This document shows positions 1-9,671 of a stretch of DNA of 64,000 nt, in pieces. This DNA comes from Henriciella sp. GTDB taxonomy: Bacteria > Pseudomonadota > Alphaproteobacteria > Caulobacterales > Hyphomonadaceae. The stretch lies in contig JAJFFK010000031.1 of NCBI GenBank assembly GCA_021776655.1, positions 1 to 64,000 of the forward strand, in the 5' to 3' direction. The translations under genes and the position numbers were made by a program. The first letter of the stretch is position 1; the number at the start of each line of letters is the position of its first letter. The notes below the pieces were generated by a model. The model had not been told where the DNA came from. It saw nothing but the letters and a program-made list of their open reading frames with translations, and did no database searches.

Positions 1-68
1 CCCCCTGTGGTAATCAGGAAAGGCTCAAAGAAACCCCATTCCACATCTGACATCAAACCACGAACCAT
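1..68 (-). CDS. IS5-type transposase, N-terminal fragment (runs off left edge)
   Basis: Minus-strand translation from ATG at 68: MVRGLMSDVEWGFFEPFLITTGG..., resembling the N-terminus of IS5-type transposases (LSDxEWxxxEPFL); preceded by ACGGAGG RBS. Confidence 0.75.
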   Translation of the reverse strand, partial: MVRGLMSDVEWGFFEPFLITTG

Positions 69-138
69 GACAGCCTCCGTAAAAGAAAGCTTGAATCATG
101 CTTCGAGACATATGGGAATCCACTTTGTCAACAGAACC
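1..138 (-). mobile_element. Insertion sequence (IS5-like), left terminus near 138
   Basis: Transposase start at 68; putative terminus GGTTCTGTTGACAAAG (minus strand, from about 138) abuts TA/CTAG at 137-141 exactly where the upstream methyltransferase reading frame is broken. Confidence 0.6.
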
Positions 139-445
139 TAGTCCAATAACCACCGCCAGGGATGAGATCACCGATGCGATCGCCTGGTGCAATTTCGGCG
201 AATGCCAAAAGCTCAGCCGGCATGCGTCTCACGTCCGTGCTGCGATGATCTGCGGGCCGAGCGGCATCACTCACGGCGGCATCAATCAAACTGGTTACAA
301 CAGCGACCTCGGGCGGCGTTTCGACATCCGCAGGTGCATCAACTGGATCACCATTGCCGCACGCAGACAAAATCAACAGGGCGCTGGCAGCCGCCAGAAG
401 TGGCAAGCCTCCGCGCTTGCAGCTAAAATCACGAAGTCGCGTCAT
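139..445 (-). pseudogene. Predicted SAM-dependent methyltransferase (COG4798-like) with lipoprotein signal, truncated by IS
   Basis: MTRLRDFSCKRGGLPLLAAASALLILSACGNG... lipobox, then RPADHRSTDVRRMPAELLAFAEIAPGDRIGDLIPGGGYWTR and abrupt stop at the IS boundary; RBS GGAGG upstream of 445. Confidence 0.6.
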
Positions 446-658
446 GTCATTTCCTCCAGTTGAAGCTACCTTAGTCGAGTAGCTAGGGTTCTCAAGGCTG
501 ATGTCGATTTCCAAATGAAATGAGGCAAGGACGATAGATCAGACTCAAAGTCCAATGCCTCCTTTTGCGCTCCCCCTTCCAGACCCCAAGAACATCCCTC
601 GCCTCGTGATACCGCTGCCTGTCTTCCCAAGACGACGTTTCGGCTTATACGCTTCCCT

Positions 659-1453
659 ATGACCACCATTCTCGACAAGATCATCGCCTATAAGCGTGAC
701 GAAATTGCCACACTGAAGCGCGAAACGACCATTTCGGCGCTGCTCAATCAGTGCGCCGACATCGCGCAGCCTTTGGGCTTCGAACAGGCGCTCATCCAAC
801 AGGTTTCTGGCGGTAATAATGCACTGATTTGCGAGATAAAACGCAAATCTCCATCAGCGGGTGAGATTTTGCCCGGCGCCAATCCGACCGATATAGCACT
901 TGAGTATCAGGCTGGCGGCGCGGCCTGCCTGTCGGTTTTAACCGACGGGCCGAGCTTTGGCGGCAGTCTGGCTGATTTCCGCGCGATCCGGCAAAAAGTC
1001 GACCTGCCAATGCTGCGAAAAGACTTCATGATCGACCCCATTCAAGTCGTCGAGGCGCGCGCCAATGGCGCTGATGCTGTACTGGTTATTATAGCTTGCA
1101 CCGAGGACGTGCTGGCCCGAGACCTGATCCAGTCAGCGCATGATCTCGGCATGGATGTCCTTCTCGAGACCCATGATGCGACTGAGTTGGAACGCGCTGC
1201 AGACCTGCCTGTGACCTTGATCGGGATCAATAATCGCGACCTGAAACGAATGGTCACCGACCTCTCGATAACCGAGGATTTGGCACACTTAATCCCCGAT
1301 AATTGCGCCCTGGTGTCAGAAAGCGGGATTCGCGACCCAAATGACATTATTCGCCTGCGAAACACCAATGCGCGCCGTTTTTTAATCGGCGAAAGCCTGA
1401 TGAAACGCCCGGACCGGCAACGCTATTGCACAGCCCTCGTTGCGGCAAAATGA
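659..1453 (+). CDS. trpC: Indole-3-glycerol phosphate synthase
   Basis: Full-length ORF with IGPS motifs (EIKRKSPSAGEI, LRKDFMIDPIQVVEARANGADAVLVI, GINNRDL, VSESGI). Confidence 0.95.
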   Translation: MTTILDKIIAYKRDEIATLKRETTISALLNQCADIAQPLGFEQALIQQVSGGNNALICEIKRKSPSAGEILPGANPTDIALEYQAGGAACLSVLTDGPSFGGSLADFRAIRQKVDLPMLRKDFMIDPIQVVEARANGADAVLVIIACTEDVLARDLIQSAHDLGMDVLLETHDATELERAADLPVTLIGINNRDLKRMVTDLSITEDLAHLIPDNCALVSESGIRDPNDIIRLRNTNARRFLIGESLMKRPDRQRYCTALVAAK

Positions 1454-1992
1454 GCCTCTGTCTGCGCCGATTTACCAAGCCCGAAATAGCCGGATTGAAA
1501 GCCTGGTTTCCGACCGAAGAAGATGTTCTCTTATGGGCTGGCGCGAGCCTGTCTTACCCCGTTCGCGACAGGGATATCAAAGCGCTCATCAAGGCCCATT
1601 CAGTCGCCGAACCGGTGCAGGAAATCTGGACTGTAATTGCTGGAAATGAGACCTGCATTGGTCATCTGCAGATCGCGTATAATCACCGACTGCACCAAGC
1701 CACACTTGGCCGCGTTGCAATCGCTCCAGACCAACGGGGCAAAGGGTATGCGACCGCTCTGGTACAATTGGCGGTCATCAAGGCTTTTGAGCGCAATTGG
1801 ATAAATCGAATTGAATTAAGGGTTTACGACCATAATGCACGCGCCATTTCGGCTTATCTTCAAGCTGGTTTCGTCTATGAAGGCAAGCGCCGTCAGTCCA
1901 CGCCGATTAACCAAACCTATTGGAACACCGACGTGATGAGTATTTTACGGTCAGAATATCAGGGGTTTGACAAAAGAACAGAAGGCGAATAA
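1450..1992 (+). CDS. GNAT-family N-acetyltransferase
   Basis: LGRVAIAPDQRGKGYATALVQLA acetyl-CoA binding motif; ATG at 1450 overlaps trpC TGA (ATGA). Confidence 0.8.
   Translation: MSLCLRRFTKPEIAGLKAWFPTEEDVLLWAGASLSYPVRDRDIKALIKAHSVAEPVQEIWTVIAGNETCIGHLQIAYNHRLHQATLGRVAIAPDQRGKGYATALVQLAVIKAFERNWINRIELRVYDHNARAISAYLQAGFVYEGKRRQSTPINQTYWNTDVMSILRSEYQGFDKRTEGE
1976..1990. promoter_or_regulatory. Candidate LexA (SOS) box, GAAC-N7-GAAT
   Basis: GAACAGAAGGCGAAT about 42 bp upstream of lexA start; one mismatch to the alphaproteobacterial GAAC-N7-GAAC / GTTC-N7-GTTC box. Confidence 0.4.
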
Positions 1993-2031
1993 ACAAAAAG
2001 AGAACAGATTCGTGAGATTCGGAGAAAAACT

Positions 2032-2709
2032 TTGCTGACATCGAAACAAAAAGAGCTGCTCCTTTTCATTCATGAGCGCATCAAGGATGATGGTGTTTCA
2101 CCGTCTTTCGACGAGATGAAAGAGGCTCTCAATCTGGCTTCAAAGTCAGGTATTCATCGTCTCATCGTTGCGCTTGAAGAGCGCGGGTTTATCCGTCGCC
2201 TGCCAAATCGTGCCCGTGCACTTGAAGTCCTGAAATTGCCCGATAGTGCAACCCTAACTGCACCGCCGCGTGGTCGCCAGGCGTTTCGTCCCAGCGTTGT
2301 CGGTTCGGCAAAACCTCGCATGGGCGACAACACGATCCCGGTCCTTGGTCGTATCGCTGCGGGCGTGCCGATTGAGGCCATCCAACATGAGATTGATCGT
2401 GTTACACCGCCGATTGAATTTGCAGATAGCGATGCGCATTATGCGCTTGAAGTCAAAGGTGACTCGATGATTGATGCCGGCATTCTTGATGGCGATATTG
2501 TCATCCTGCAGCGGACTGACAGTGCTAATTCAGGTGAAATTGTTGTCGCCTTGATTGACGAAGAAGAGGCCACACTGAAACGCCTGCGCAAGAAAGGCGC
2601 CTCGGTCGCCCTCGAAGCGGCCAATCCGGCTTATGAAACCCGGATTTTTGGCCCAGACCGGGTGCGGGTACAAGGGCGCTTGGCGGCACTTATTCGCAAA
2701 TATGATTAG
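2032..2709 (+). CDS. lexA: LexA SOS repressor (TTG start)
   Basis: [45 protein letters not shown]..., peptidase S24 motif [19 protein letters not shown]. Confidence 0.95.
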   Translation: MLTSKQKELLLFIHERIKDDGVSPSFDEMKEALNLASKSGIHRLIVALEERGFIRRLPNRARALEVLKLPDSATLTAPPRGRQAFRPSVVGSAKPRMGDNTIPVLGRIAAGVPIEAIQHEIDRVTPPIEFADSDAHYALEVKGDSMIDAGILDGDIVILQRTDSANSGEIVVALIDEEEATLKRLRKKGASVALEAANPAYETRIFGPDRVRVQGRLAALIRKYD

Positions 2710-2739
2710 GGCTGACACGCCAGGAAATTTGGGCGCTAC

Positions 2740-4860
2740 CTAGTTGCGGCGACATGAGTTCCAGGGCCGCTCTCCGCAGAGCGGCCTTTGTACGTGACGG
2801 ATCACAGCATCGCGCACGCGCCAACTTTGCCCATTTGCGGCCTGTACATCCTGCCATGTCGCAGCCTCTACTCCGCATGTCGGCTCTCGGCTGACCGATA
2901 GTATCAGGTCAGCTTCGGAGAGCTCGTGGCAGGTCGTTGCAAATCCAGCCGGCACAAGCGCAATTTGTTGCCCTGCGCTGGTTCGCCAACATATTTGATC
3001 TACGCACGCGCCCGTCACTGGATCATCGATGAATCTAAGCGGTGCCAGGCCATCTCCCTCAACCAGTTCAATCCGCTCTACAGCGCCGTTTGGTCCAACG
3101 ATGAAAACCTCACCCGATGGCGCCCAATGAACCGCTGCGGCTGGCGATACTGTCCATACCAGGATGCCTGCGATAAGCGGAACTAGGCCGCCAAGAACCC
3201 GTTTTCTCCACCCCACCAAGACCGCGCTCAAAACCAGTGCGGTTGTAAACAATCCAAGAGCGCTGCCAGGCATAGGTTTGCCAATTGACACCCCGCCCGG
3301 TAGCGCACCGTTGAACGTGTGCGCAATCCACAGAACCGCTTCCAAACTGTAGCCGAACAAGCGCAACGGCGCGTCGCTTAAGCCAAACGGCGCCAACACA
3401 AGCGAGGCACCCGCGAGTGGCGCGCTGACCAAAGATATGATCGGCATGGCCATCAAATTTGCCACCAGGCCGAGTCCAGCGACCCGGTCAAAATGGTAGA
3501 GCGCGTACGGCATAGTGGCGATCCCGGAAACAAGCGACGTGACAACTAGGGATTTCAGCCAGAATCCAACTCCTTTTCCAGTACTACGTCCACTCTTCCG
3601 ACGCCCCCTTTGCCAAGCCTCATAAGCCGCGATCAGCGCACCAGTTGCAGCGAATGACATCTGAAAACCTGGCGTCAGAACACTCCATGGCGACAGGATC
3701 ACAACAATAATCATCGCAATTGATAGAGACCTTAGACTCAACGCTGAGCGATCCACAAGAATTGCGCCAAACAGCACCGCTGCCATAATGAAAGCCCTTT
3801 GTGTAGAGATGCTCGCCCCTGACAAAACTAAATATATCAGACTGGCAAACAGCGCGGCGACCGCGGCGGGCTTTTGCACCGGGATGCGAAGCGCGATCGG
3901 TTCAATCAGTGCAAGCACCCGCCAGACCATTAAATAGACCAAGCCACCCACGATCCCCATATGCAGGCCCGAGATCGCCAGAAGGTGCGCCAATCCAGAG
4001 CCCCGAAGCGCCTCCTGATCAGTTGAGGCCATGAAACTACGGTCCCCCGAGGCAAGCGCAGCGGCGAAGCCTCCGGCGCGTGTTCCGGCCGCCTGATGGA
4101 CATGATGCGCGAGGTTTCGGCGTTGTTGCGCAATCCACAAAGCCCCTCTATCTGGCCCTGCTTGCGGCTCGCCCAATGCGCCGCCGCGACAACGACCCTG
4201 AACATAACCGACCGCGCCTAATCCTTCAAAATAGGCTTGCCGATCAAACGCATAATCGCCCTTGACGATTGGTCCTGGCGGCGGACGCAAAACAACCCAG
4301 CACCGGACAAACCGGCCCGCTTCAACTTGCAACCGGGTCGTATGCGTGACCCGAACCCGGTCTGGCAGAGCGCTTTGTGGCAGATTGTCAATCGCATGAA
4401 CTAGCAACCGGAGGCGCACACCGCGCCGGGCCGGTTCGACATCTTCTACCCAGCCTTCAAGCATGACTGGGCCAATGGTCTGCCCGACGATCGAATGTGA
4501 TACTCTAAGCGTCGCCAGTTTGCCTGACAAAGCGCCGCCAAACACCCCGACCGTGACCGTCATAAGCGCCAAAACGAGTGGCGGCACGGTGATGCGCTGC
4601 ATGACAATAGTGACAAGCGTGACGTTGACGAAAAATGCAGCAATCAAAGGGTACAAAGCAGGCTCGATCCAGACCGAAATATACCAGGCTGCTCCAGCAC
4701 ATAGTCCAAATGCAAATAAAAGCGGATACCGCCCCTGTGCATCAAGAAAAATTATTGCGCGAACAAAACGTCTCAGCCCGGTCTTCTCCCCCTTGCGCAA
4801 GCGCGCGCCAGCGTGTTCATGCAAATCAGCATCAACCAAGTGACCGGCAAGGGGCTTCAT
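2740..4860 (-). CDS. comEC: ComEC/Rec2-family DNA uptake channel / competence protein
   Basis: Large multi-TM protein with GLAHLLAISGLHMGIVGGLVY motif; start assigned to MKPLAGHLV (ORF extends to 4917). Confidence 0.9.
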   Translation of the reverse strand: MKPLAGHLVDADLHEHAGARLRKGEKTGLRRFVRAIIFLDAQGRYPLLFAFGLCAGAAWYISVWIEPALYPLIAAFFVNVTLVTIVMQRITVPPLVLALMTVTVGVFGGALSGKLATLRVSHSIVGQTIGPVMLEGWVEDVEPARRGVRLRLLVHAIDNLPQSALPDRVRVTHTTRLQVEAGRFVRCWVVLRPPPGPIVKGDYAFDRQAYFEGLGAVGYVQGRCRGGALGEPQAGPDRGALWIAQQRRNLAHHVHQAAGTRAGGFAAALASGDRSFMASTDQEALRGSGLAHLLAISGLHMGIVGGLVYLMVWRVLALIEPIALRIPVQKPAAVAALFASLIYLVLSGASISTQRAFIMAAVLFGAILVDRSALSLRSLSIAMIIVVILSPWSVLTPGFQMSFAATGALIAAYEAWQRGRRKSGRSTGKGVGFWLKSLVVTSLVSGIATMPYALYHFDRVAGLGLVANLMAMPIISLVSAPLAGASLVLAPFGLSDAPLRLFGYSLEAVLWIAHTFNGALPGGVSIGKPMPGSALGLFTTALVLSAVLVGWRKRVLGGLVPLIAGILVWTVSPAAAVHWAPSGEVFIVGPNGAVERIELVEGDGLAPLRFIDDPVTGACVDQICWRTSAGQQIALVPAGFATTCHELSEADLILSVSREPTCGVEAATWQDVQAANGQSWRVRDAVIRHVQRPLCGERPWNSCRRN
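2765..2789 (+). terminator. Rho-independent-like terminator for lexA, inside comEC 3' coding region
   Basis: GGCCGCTCT-CCGC-AGAGCGGCC-TTT: 9-bp perfect stem, 4-nt loop, short T run. Confidence 0.45.
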
Positions 4861-4869
4861 TTCCGACCT

Positions 4870-6351
4870 ATGAGCATCATTACCCGTTTTGCACCTTCGC
4901 CGACTGGCATGCTCCACATTGGCGGAGCGCGCACTGCTCTATTCAATGCGCTTCTGGCTCGCCATCACAAGGGAAAATTTCTACTTCGCATTGAAGATAC
5001 GGATAAAAAGCGTTCAACAGAGGCCGCGATAGAGGCTATTCTGGAGGGTCTGGCTTGGCTTGGCCTCAGCCCAGATGACGCCCCCGTCTTCCAAACTGAT
5101 AATGCGGCTCGCCATGTTGCCTGCGCCGACGCCATGGTCGCATCTGGCAAGGCATTTCGCTGCTACACAACCCAGGAAGAGCTGCAAACTCGCCGTGAAA
5201 ACGGTGAAGCCAAACGCGCAGCGGCAAAAGTCGAGGGCGTGAGCGATGAGCAAAAAGCCACCCTGCTTGAAGAGGCAAGTATCCTGCTTGCGCCGTACCG
5301 CTCGCCGTGGCGCGATGGTGGTGAGGCCCCTGGCCCCGAGGCACAATTCACAGTCCGCTTGCGCGCGCCGGACAGTGGGAATATTACGGTCGCTGACAGC
5401 GTTCAGGCAAGCGTGTCGATTGCATGCGAAGAGATTGACGACCTGATCCTGCTGCGCGCCGATGGAACGCCGACCTATATGCTTGCCGTCGTGGTTGATG
5501 ACCATGATGCCGGGATCACACATGTTTTGCGCGGCGATGATCATTTCCGCAATACATTCCGGCAAATTCCCATTTACCAAGCGATGGGATGGGACTTGCC
5601 GCGCTTTGCACATGTTCCGATGATTCACGGTGATGACGGAGCGAAATTGTCAAAGCGGCATGGCGCTTTATCTACTCTGGCCTATCGCGACATGGGCTAT
5701 TTGCCAGAAGCTCTAAACGCTTACCTGCTGCGTCTAGGCTGGAGTCACGGCGATCAGGAAATCTTTTCGATGGACGAAGCCGTTGAAATGTTCAGCCTGG
5801 CAGGCTTGAACAAATCCCCTTCGCGAATGGACATCGACAAGTTGAATGATGTGAACGCCGCTTTCATTCGGCAAGCGGATGAGGATCGATTGCTGACCCT
5901 GCTCATGCCCGAGATCGCTAAGTTAACCGAGGTCACCGATGTGCTCGAAGCGCGCGTGAAAGCGTCACTTGGGAGCATGAAGGAACGTGGCTCCACGCTG
6001 CTGGAACTAGCTGAGTCTTGCAGGTTTCTATGGGACAGCAATGCTGACCACTTGAACAAGAAGGCCCGCAAGGCCCTTCGCGAAGAAGGGCTCACGCATC
6101 TCACACAACTCCGCGAGGCACTGGACCAAACCGAAATCTGGTCTATTGAAGCGGTACAAGACGTGTTGGACTCGTATTGCACCGCACACGCCTTATCTAT
6201 GGGGCAAGTCGGACCACCGCTTCGCGCGGCACTGACCGGCGGCCTTCCTGCGCCAGATCTCGCGCCTATCACCACTTGGCTTGGCCGCGAAGAAGTTTTG
6301 GCGCGAATTGACAGACATCTGCCGGGTTTGCCCGGTACCGAACAAAAATGA
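4870..6351 (+). CDS. gltX: Glutamyl-tRNA synthetase
   Basis: MSIITRFAPSPTGMLHIGGARTALFN and KLSKRHGAL class I aaRS motifs; start at internal M (4870). Confidence 0.95.
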   Translation: MSIITRFAPSPTGMLHIGGARTALFNALLARHHKGKFLLRIEDTDKKRSTEAAIEAILEGLAWLGLSPDDAPVFQTDNAARHVACADAMVASGKAFRCYTTQEELQTRRENGEAKRAAAKVEGVSDEQKATLLEEASILLAPYRSPWRDGGEAPGPEAQFTVRLRAPDSGNITVADSVQASVSIACEEIDDLILLRADGTPTYMLAVVVDDHDAGITHVLRGDDHFRNTFRQIPIYQAMGWDLPRFAHVPMIHGDDGAKLSKRHGALSTLAYRDMGYLPEALNAYLLRLGWSHGDQEIFSMDEAVEMFSLAGLNKSPSRMDIDKLNDVNAAFIRQADEDRLLTLLMPEIAKLTEVTDVLEARVKASLGSMKERGSTLLELAESCRFLWDSNADHLNKKARKALREEGLTHLTQLREALDQTEIWSIEAVQDVLDSYCTAHALSMGQVGPPLRAALTGGLPAPDLAPITTWLGREEVLARIDRHLPGLPGTEQK

Positions 6352-6369
6352 CATTGCTAGAGGGCTGAT

Positions 6370-7674
6370 ATGATCAACAAGACAAAACGGAACGGAACAG
6401 CGATCCTGAAGATCAAGGGTAAAACAATTGAACTCCCGATCTATAGCGGCACCGATGGACCCGATGTCATCGACGTTAAATCGCTTTATGCAGAAACCGG
6501 TGTATTTACGCTGGACCCCGGATTCACGTCGACAGGCTCGTGCGAATCTCAGATCACCTTTATCAACGGCGAAGAAGGTATCCTGCTACATCGTGGCTAC
6601 CCGATCGACCAATTAGCCGAAAATTCGGGATTCCTGGAAGTTAGCTACTTGCTACTGAACGGTGAGTTGCCAAACCAAGCGCAATTCTCAGAATTTTCTC
6701 ATCGGATTACCCAGCACACGATGTTGCACACCCAGATGGATAGGTTCTTTTTGGGGTTCCGTCGTGATAGCCACCCAATGGCAATGTTGACCGGAACAGT
6801 TGGCGCCATGTCGGCTTTTTATCCCGACTCCATGGACAATACAGATCCTGATGAACGCCGACTCGCCTCCATACGTCTCCTGGCCAAAATGCCAACCCTG
6901 GCGGCCCGTATATACAAGTACAGCGTTGGTCAGCCGTTTGTTGATCCCCTCAACGAGCTTGGCTACGCAGAAAATTTTCTGCGCATGTGTTTCTCCATTC
7001 CGGCAGAGAAATATGTCAGCAATCCAGTTCTGGTTCGCGCCATGGATCGCTTGCTGATATTGCAGGCTGACCACGAACAAAACGCTTCAACATCTACTGT
7101 TCGTTTGGCCGGGTCTTCGGGCGCGCACCCTTATGCATCAATTGCAGCCGGGGTCGCATCACTCTGGGGGCCTAGTCATGGCGGCGCCAACGAGGCTTGC
7201 CTTAGAATGCTCCACGAAATTGGCTCTGTGGATCGTATTCCTGAATTTATTGCCCGCGCCAAGGACAAGGATGATCCATTCCGCTTGATGGGATTTGGCC
7301 ACCGCGTGTATAAAAATTATGACCCGCGTGCGAAAGTCATGCAGCAAACCGTGCATGAGTTAGTGAGTGAATTAGATGTAAAGACCAGCCCCGTCATGCA
7401 AATTGCCATGGAGCTTGAACGGATTGCACTTGAAGACGAGTATTTTGTTGAAAAGAAACTCTATCCAAATGTCGACTTCTATTCAGGCATTGCCATGGAC
7501 ACGATTGGGTTTCCAACTGACATGTTCACCGTCCTGTTTGCCCTCGGTCGGACCGTCGGTTGGGTCTCGCAACTCAACGAGATGATCGAAGATCCGGCGC
7601 AGCGTATTGGCCGTCCGCGCCAAATTTATACCGGTCCAGCCAAACGTGATTACGTGCCTATTTCGAAGCGCTGA
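6370..7674 (+). CDS. gltA: Citrate synthase
   Basis: Full-length; [65 protein letters not shown]. Confidence 0.97.
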   Translation: MINKTKRNGTAILKIKGKTIELPIYSGTDGPDVIDVKSLYAETGVFTLDPGFTSTGSCESQITFINGEEGILLHRGYPIDQLAENSGFLEVSYLLLNGELPNQAQFSEFSHRITQHTMLHTQMDRFFLGFRRDSHPMAMLTGTVGAMSAFYPDSMDNTDPDERRLASIRLLAKMPTLAARIYKYSVGQPFVDPLNELGYAENFLRMCFSIPAEKYVSNPVLVRAMDRLLILQADHEQNASTSTVRLAGSSGAHPYASIAAGVASLWGPSHGGANEACLRMLHEIGSVDRIPEFIARAKDKDDPFRLMGFGHRVYKNYDPRAKVMQQTVHELVSELDVKTSPVMQIAMELERIALEDEYFVEKKLYPNVDFYSGIAMDTIGFPTDMFTVLFALGRTVGWVSQLNEMIEDPAQRIGRPRQIYTGPAKRDYVPISKR

Positions 7675-8824
7675 ACAGTCCCAAAATCGCTTTAGCCGCA
7701 ATTTGTGGTGCGGCTCCAAAGCCCTCTTCCATGCGGGAGAGGGCTTTGTTTTGCGCCGCCAACTGGCTTGCCATTACGCCTGGTTCGGACAGCAAAGACA
7801 ATGCTTTTGAAGCAACCTTGTCTCCGTGAAGCTTGGTTTGAATAAACTCTGGTGCGACCTCAGTATCGTCTGCAGCAATATTCAGAAGCGTAATATGGTT
7901 CGGTTTGTACAGGAAAAACCGTGCTAGCGCCCACGTAATCCAGCCAGTCTTGTATCCAACCAGAAACGGCGTTCCTTGCACCGCAAGCTCGCTGGTCACC
8001 GTTCCAGAACAAGCCAGTGCCAGATCTGCCGCCGCCATCAGGTCGGCGCGGTTAGCGTCTTCATCGGCGATCAATCCCCAGTCGGCAACCTCGCCAAACC
8101 GTTCGAGAAACAGCCCCCTTACAGGCGGCGCAGGCGCAAATACAATCACGGCATCAGGGCGCTCCGCTTTAATCAGACGCGCCGCATCGACCAAGACAGG
8201 CGCGACGCGGTCGATTTCACTGCGGCGACTGCCAGGCAAAACCAGTACAAGCTCTGCATGAGACGATAATCCCGCCTTTCGCCGGAAGGCTTCGCCATCA
8301 CCTGGCCGGGTCCGACTGAGGGCTGGATTACCCATGACGGTAACTGGCAACCCGTATGGCTGATAATACGGTTCTTCCATCGCGTGGATGCAAATCAGAT
8401 GATCAACTACAGATGCCAATGTTTTGGCACGCCCTGCCCGCGTTGCCCAAACTTGCGGCCCAACGAGTTTGACTAGCTTGATATTTGGGGCACGTTTGCG
8501 GATGCGTTGGGCAACCCGCAGCATAAAGCCCCAGGAATCGATCAAAACGACAATATCCGGCTGGAACGCAATAATCGCGTCCGCCGCAGCATCAGCGAGT
8601 TTGACCACAATCGGATAGGCTTTCACGCCCTCGAACAGACCAAGTATTGAGAGCGGCGCAATATCTATCGGTGATACAATTCCGGTCTTTGCGCTCTCTT
8701 CACCGCCAATTCCCGCGAAAATAATGTCTGGCTCTACGGCCACCAGCGCTTCGATCAACTCACGTGCCAGGAGATCGCCGGACGGTTCAGCCGCCACCGT
8801 ATAAATACGGGGCGAAACCATCAC
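7658..8824 (-). CDS. lpxB: Lipid-A-disaccharide synthase
   Basis: [67 protein letters not shown]. Confidence 0.95.
   Translation of the reverse strand: MMVSPRIYTVAAEPSGDLLARELIEALVAVEPDIIFAGIGGEESAKTGIVSPIDIAPLSILGLFEGVKAYPIVVKLADAAADAIIAFQPDIVVLIDSWGFMLRVAQRIRKRAPNIKLVKLVGPQVWATRAGRAKTLASVVDHLICIHAMEEPYYQPYGLPVTVMGNPALSRTRPGDGEAFRRKAGLSSHAELVLVLPGSRRSEIDRVAPVLVDAARLIKAERPDAVIVFAPAPPVRGLFLERFGEVADWGLIADEDANRADLMAAADLALACSGTVTSELAVQGTPFLVGYKTGWITWALARFFLYKPNHITLLNIAADDTEVAPEFIQTKLHGDKVASKALSLLSEPGVMASQLAAQNKALSRMEEGFGAAPQIAAKAILGLFSASK
7718..7752 (+). terminator. Intrinsic terminator for gltA, inside lpxB 3' coding region
   Basis: AAAGCCCTCTTCC-ATGC-GGGAGAGGGCTTT-GTTTT: 13-bp stem with one G-T pair, tetraloop, T-rich tail. 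Confidence 0.65.
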
Positions 8825-9660
8825 GGCCAGTCCTTGTCAAAGCCATATATGAACACGCCCAGAGCTTCAGCTCGCTGGCCAATGCTTTCCGCATCTAGCA
8901 GTAAGACACCGCCTGCTTCGACCCCAATTCCGGCCAACCCAGCGGCGGCTGCACTTTCGACTGTCGCGGTTCCGATTGTCGGTAGATCCACACGGCGCTC
9001 CTGTATCGGTTTTGGGCGCTTGACCAGGACGCCGCGTGGGTTTTCCGCTGTACCTCGCCAGTTTTTGTCCAGGGCAGTACACCGTTCCAGCATCGCTTGA
9101 GTCCCCTCTTGAGCCTCAACGCACAGGACCAGGCCATCCACAACAATTGCCCCCTGACCGATGTCCAGTCGCCCAATCTCCAGCGCAACATGTGCCGCTT
9201 TACGTAAATCAGTATATTGATCTGCGTCCGGCAGCGCGCCTGCGATAACGCCTTCATGTGCGAGCGTCGGTCCACCCACTTTATCTGCACCCACAATTTC
9301 AAACCCTTCCGCTTCGAACGTTTCAACCATTATGCGAAGCAGGGCATCATCGCCCTTGCGCGCTGCGACCAGAACCTTTGGTAACAGGGAAATCCCCTTC
9401 AAATCTGGCTTCATTGACGACAGGTCCGGTCGCTTCACAATTCCCGCAAAACAAACCTGAATACAGCCAGCTTGTTTGAAACTCTTCAAGATCTTGCCGA
9501 TTTCCGCCACACCGCAAATATCGCCGGGATATTGATCAAGCAAAGGTTCTATAAACCCTTTGAGGCGGACGATATACACACCCTGCCCGCGCTGAACCGC
9601 AGCCTCGGCGACCTGAACGGGGAGTTGCCCCAGCCCGGCAATGATACCCAAAGGAGCCAT
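8821..9660 (-). CDS. lpxI: UDP-2,3-diacylglucosamine pyrophosphatase LpxI (DUF1009)
   Basis: MAPLGIIAGLGQLPVQVAEAAVQRG; GADKVGGPTLAHEGVIAG; position between lpxA and lpxB. Confidence 0.9.
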   Translation of the reverse strand: MAPLGIIAGLGQLPVQVAEAAVQRGQGVYIVRLKGFIEPLLDQYPGDICGVAEIGKILKSFKQAGCIQVCFAGIVKRPDLSSMKPDLKGISLLPKVLVAARKGDDALLRIMVETFEAEGFEIVGADKVGGPTLAHEGVIAGALPDADQYTDLRKAAHVALEIGRLDIGQGAIVVDGLVLCVEAQEGTQAMLERCTALDKNWRGTAENPRGVLVKRPKPIQERRVDLPTIGTATVESAAAAGLAGIGVEAGGVLLLDAESIGQRAEALGVFIYGFDKDWP

Positions 9661-9671
9661 CGCGTGATCCT

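Noticed and set aside
98-463. 121-aa plus-strand ORF
   Set aside because: Antisense to the truncated methyltransferase and crosses the IS junction; no recognisable motif or RBS.
466-799. Minus-strand ORFs (72 and 84 aa) upstream of and overlapping trpC
   Set aside because: Low-complexity, unrecognisable and antisense to trpC; best explained as chance open frames.
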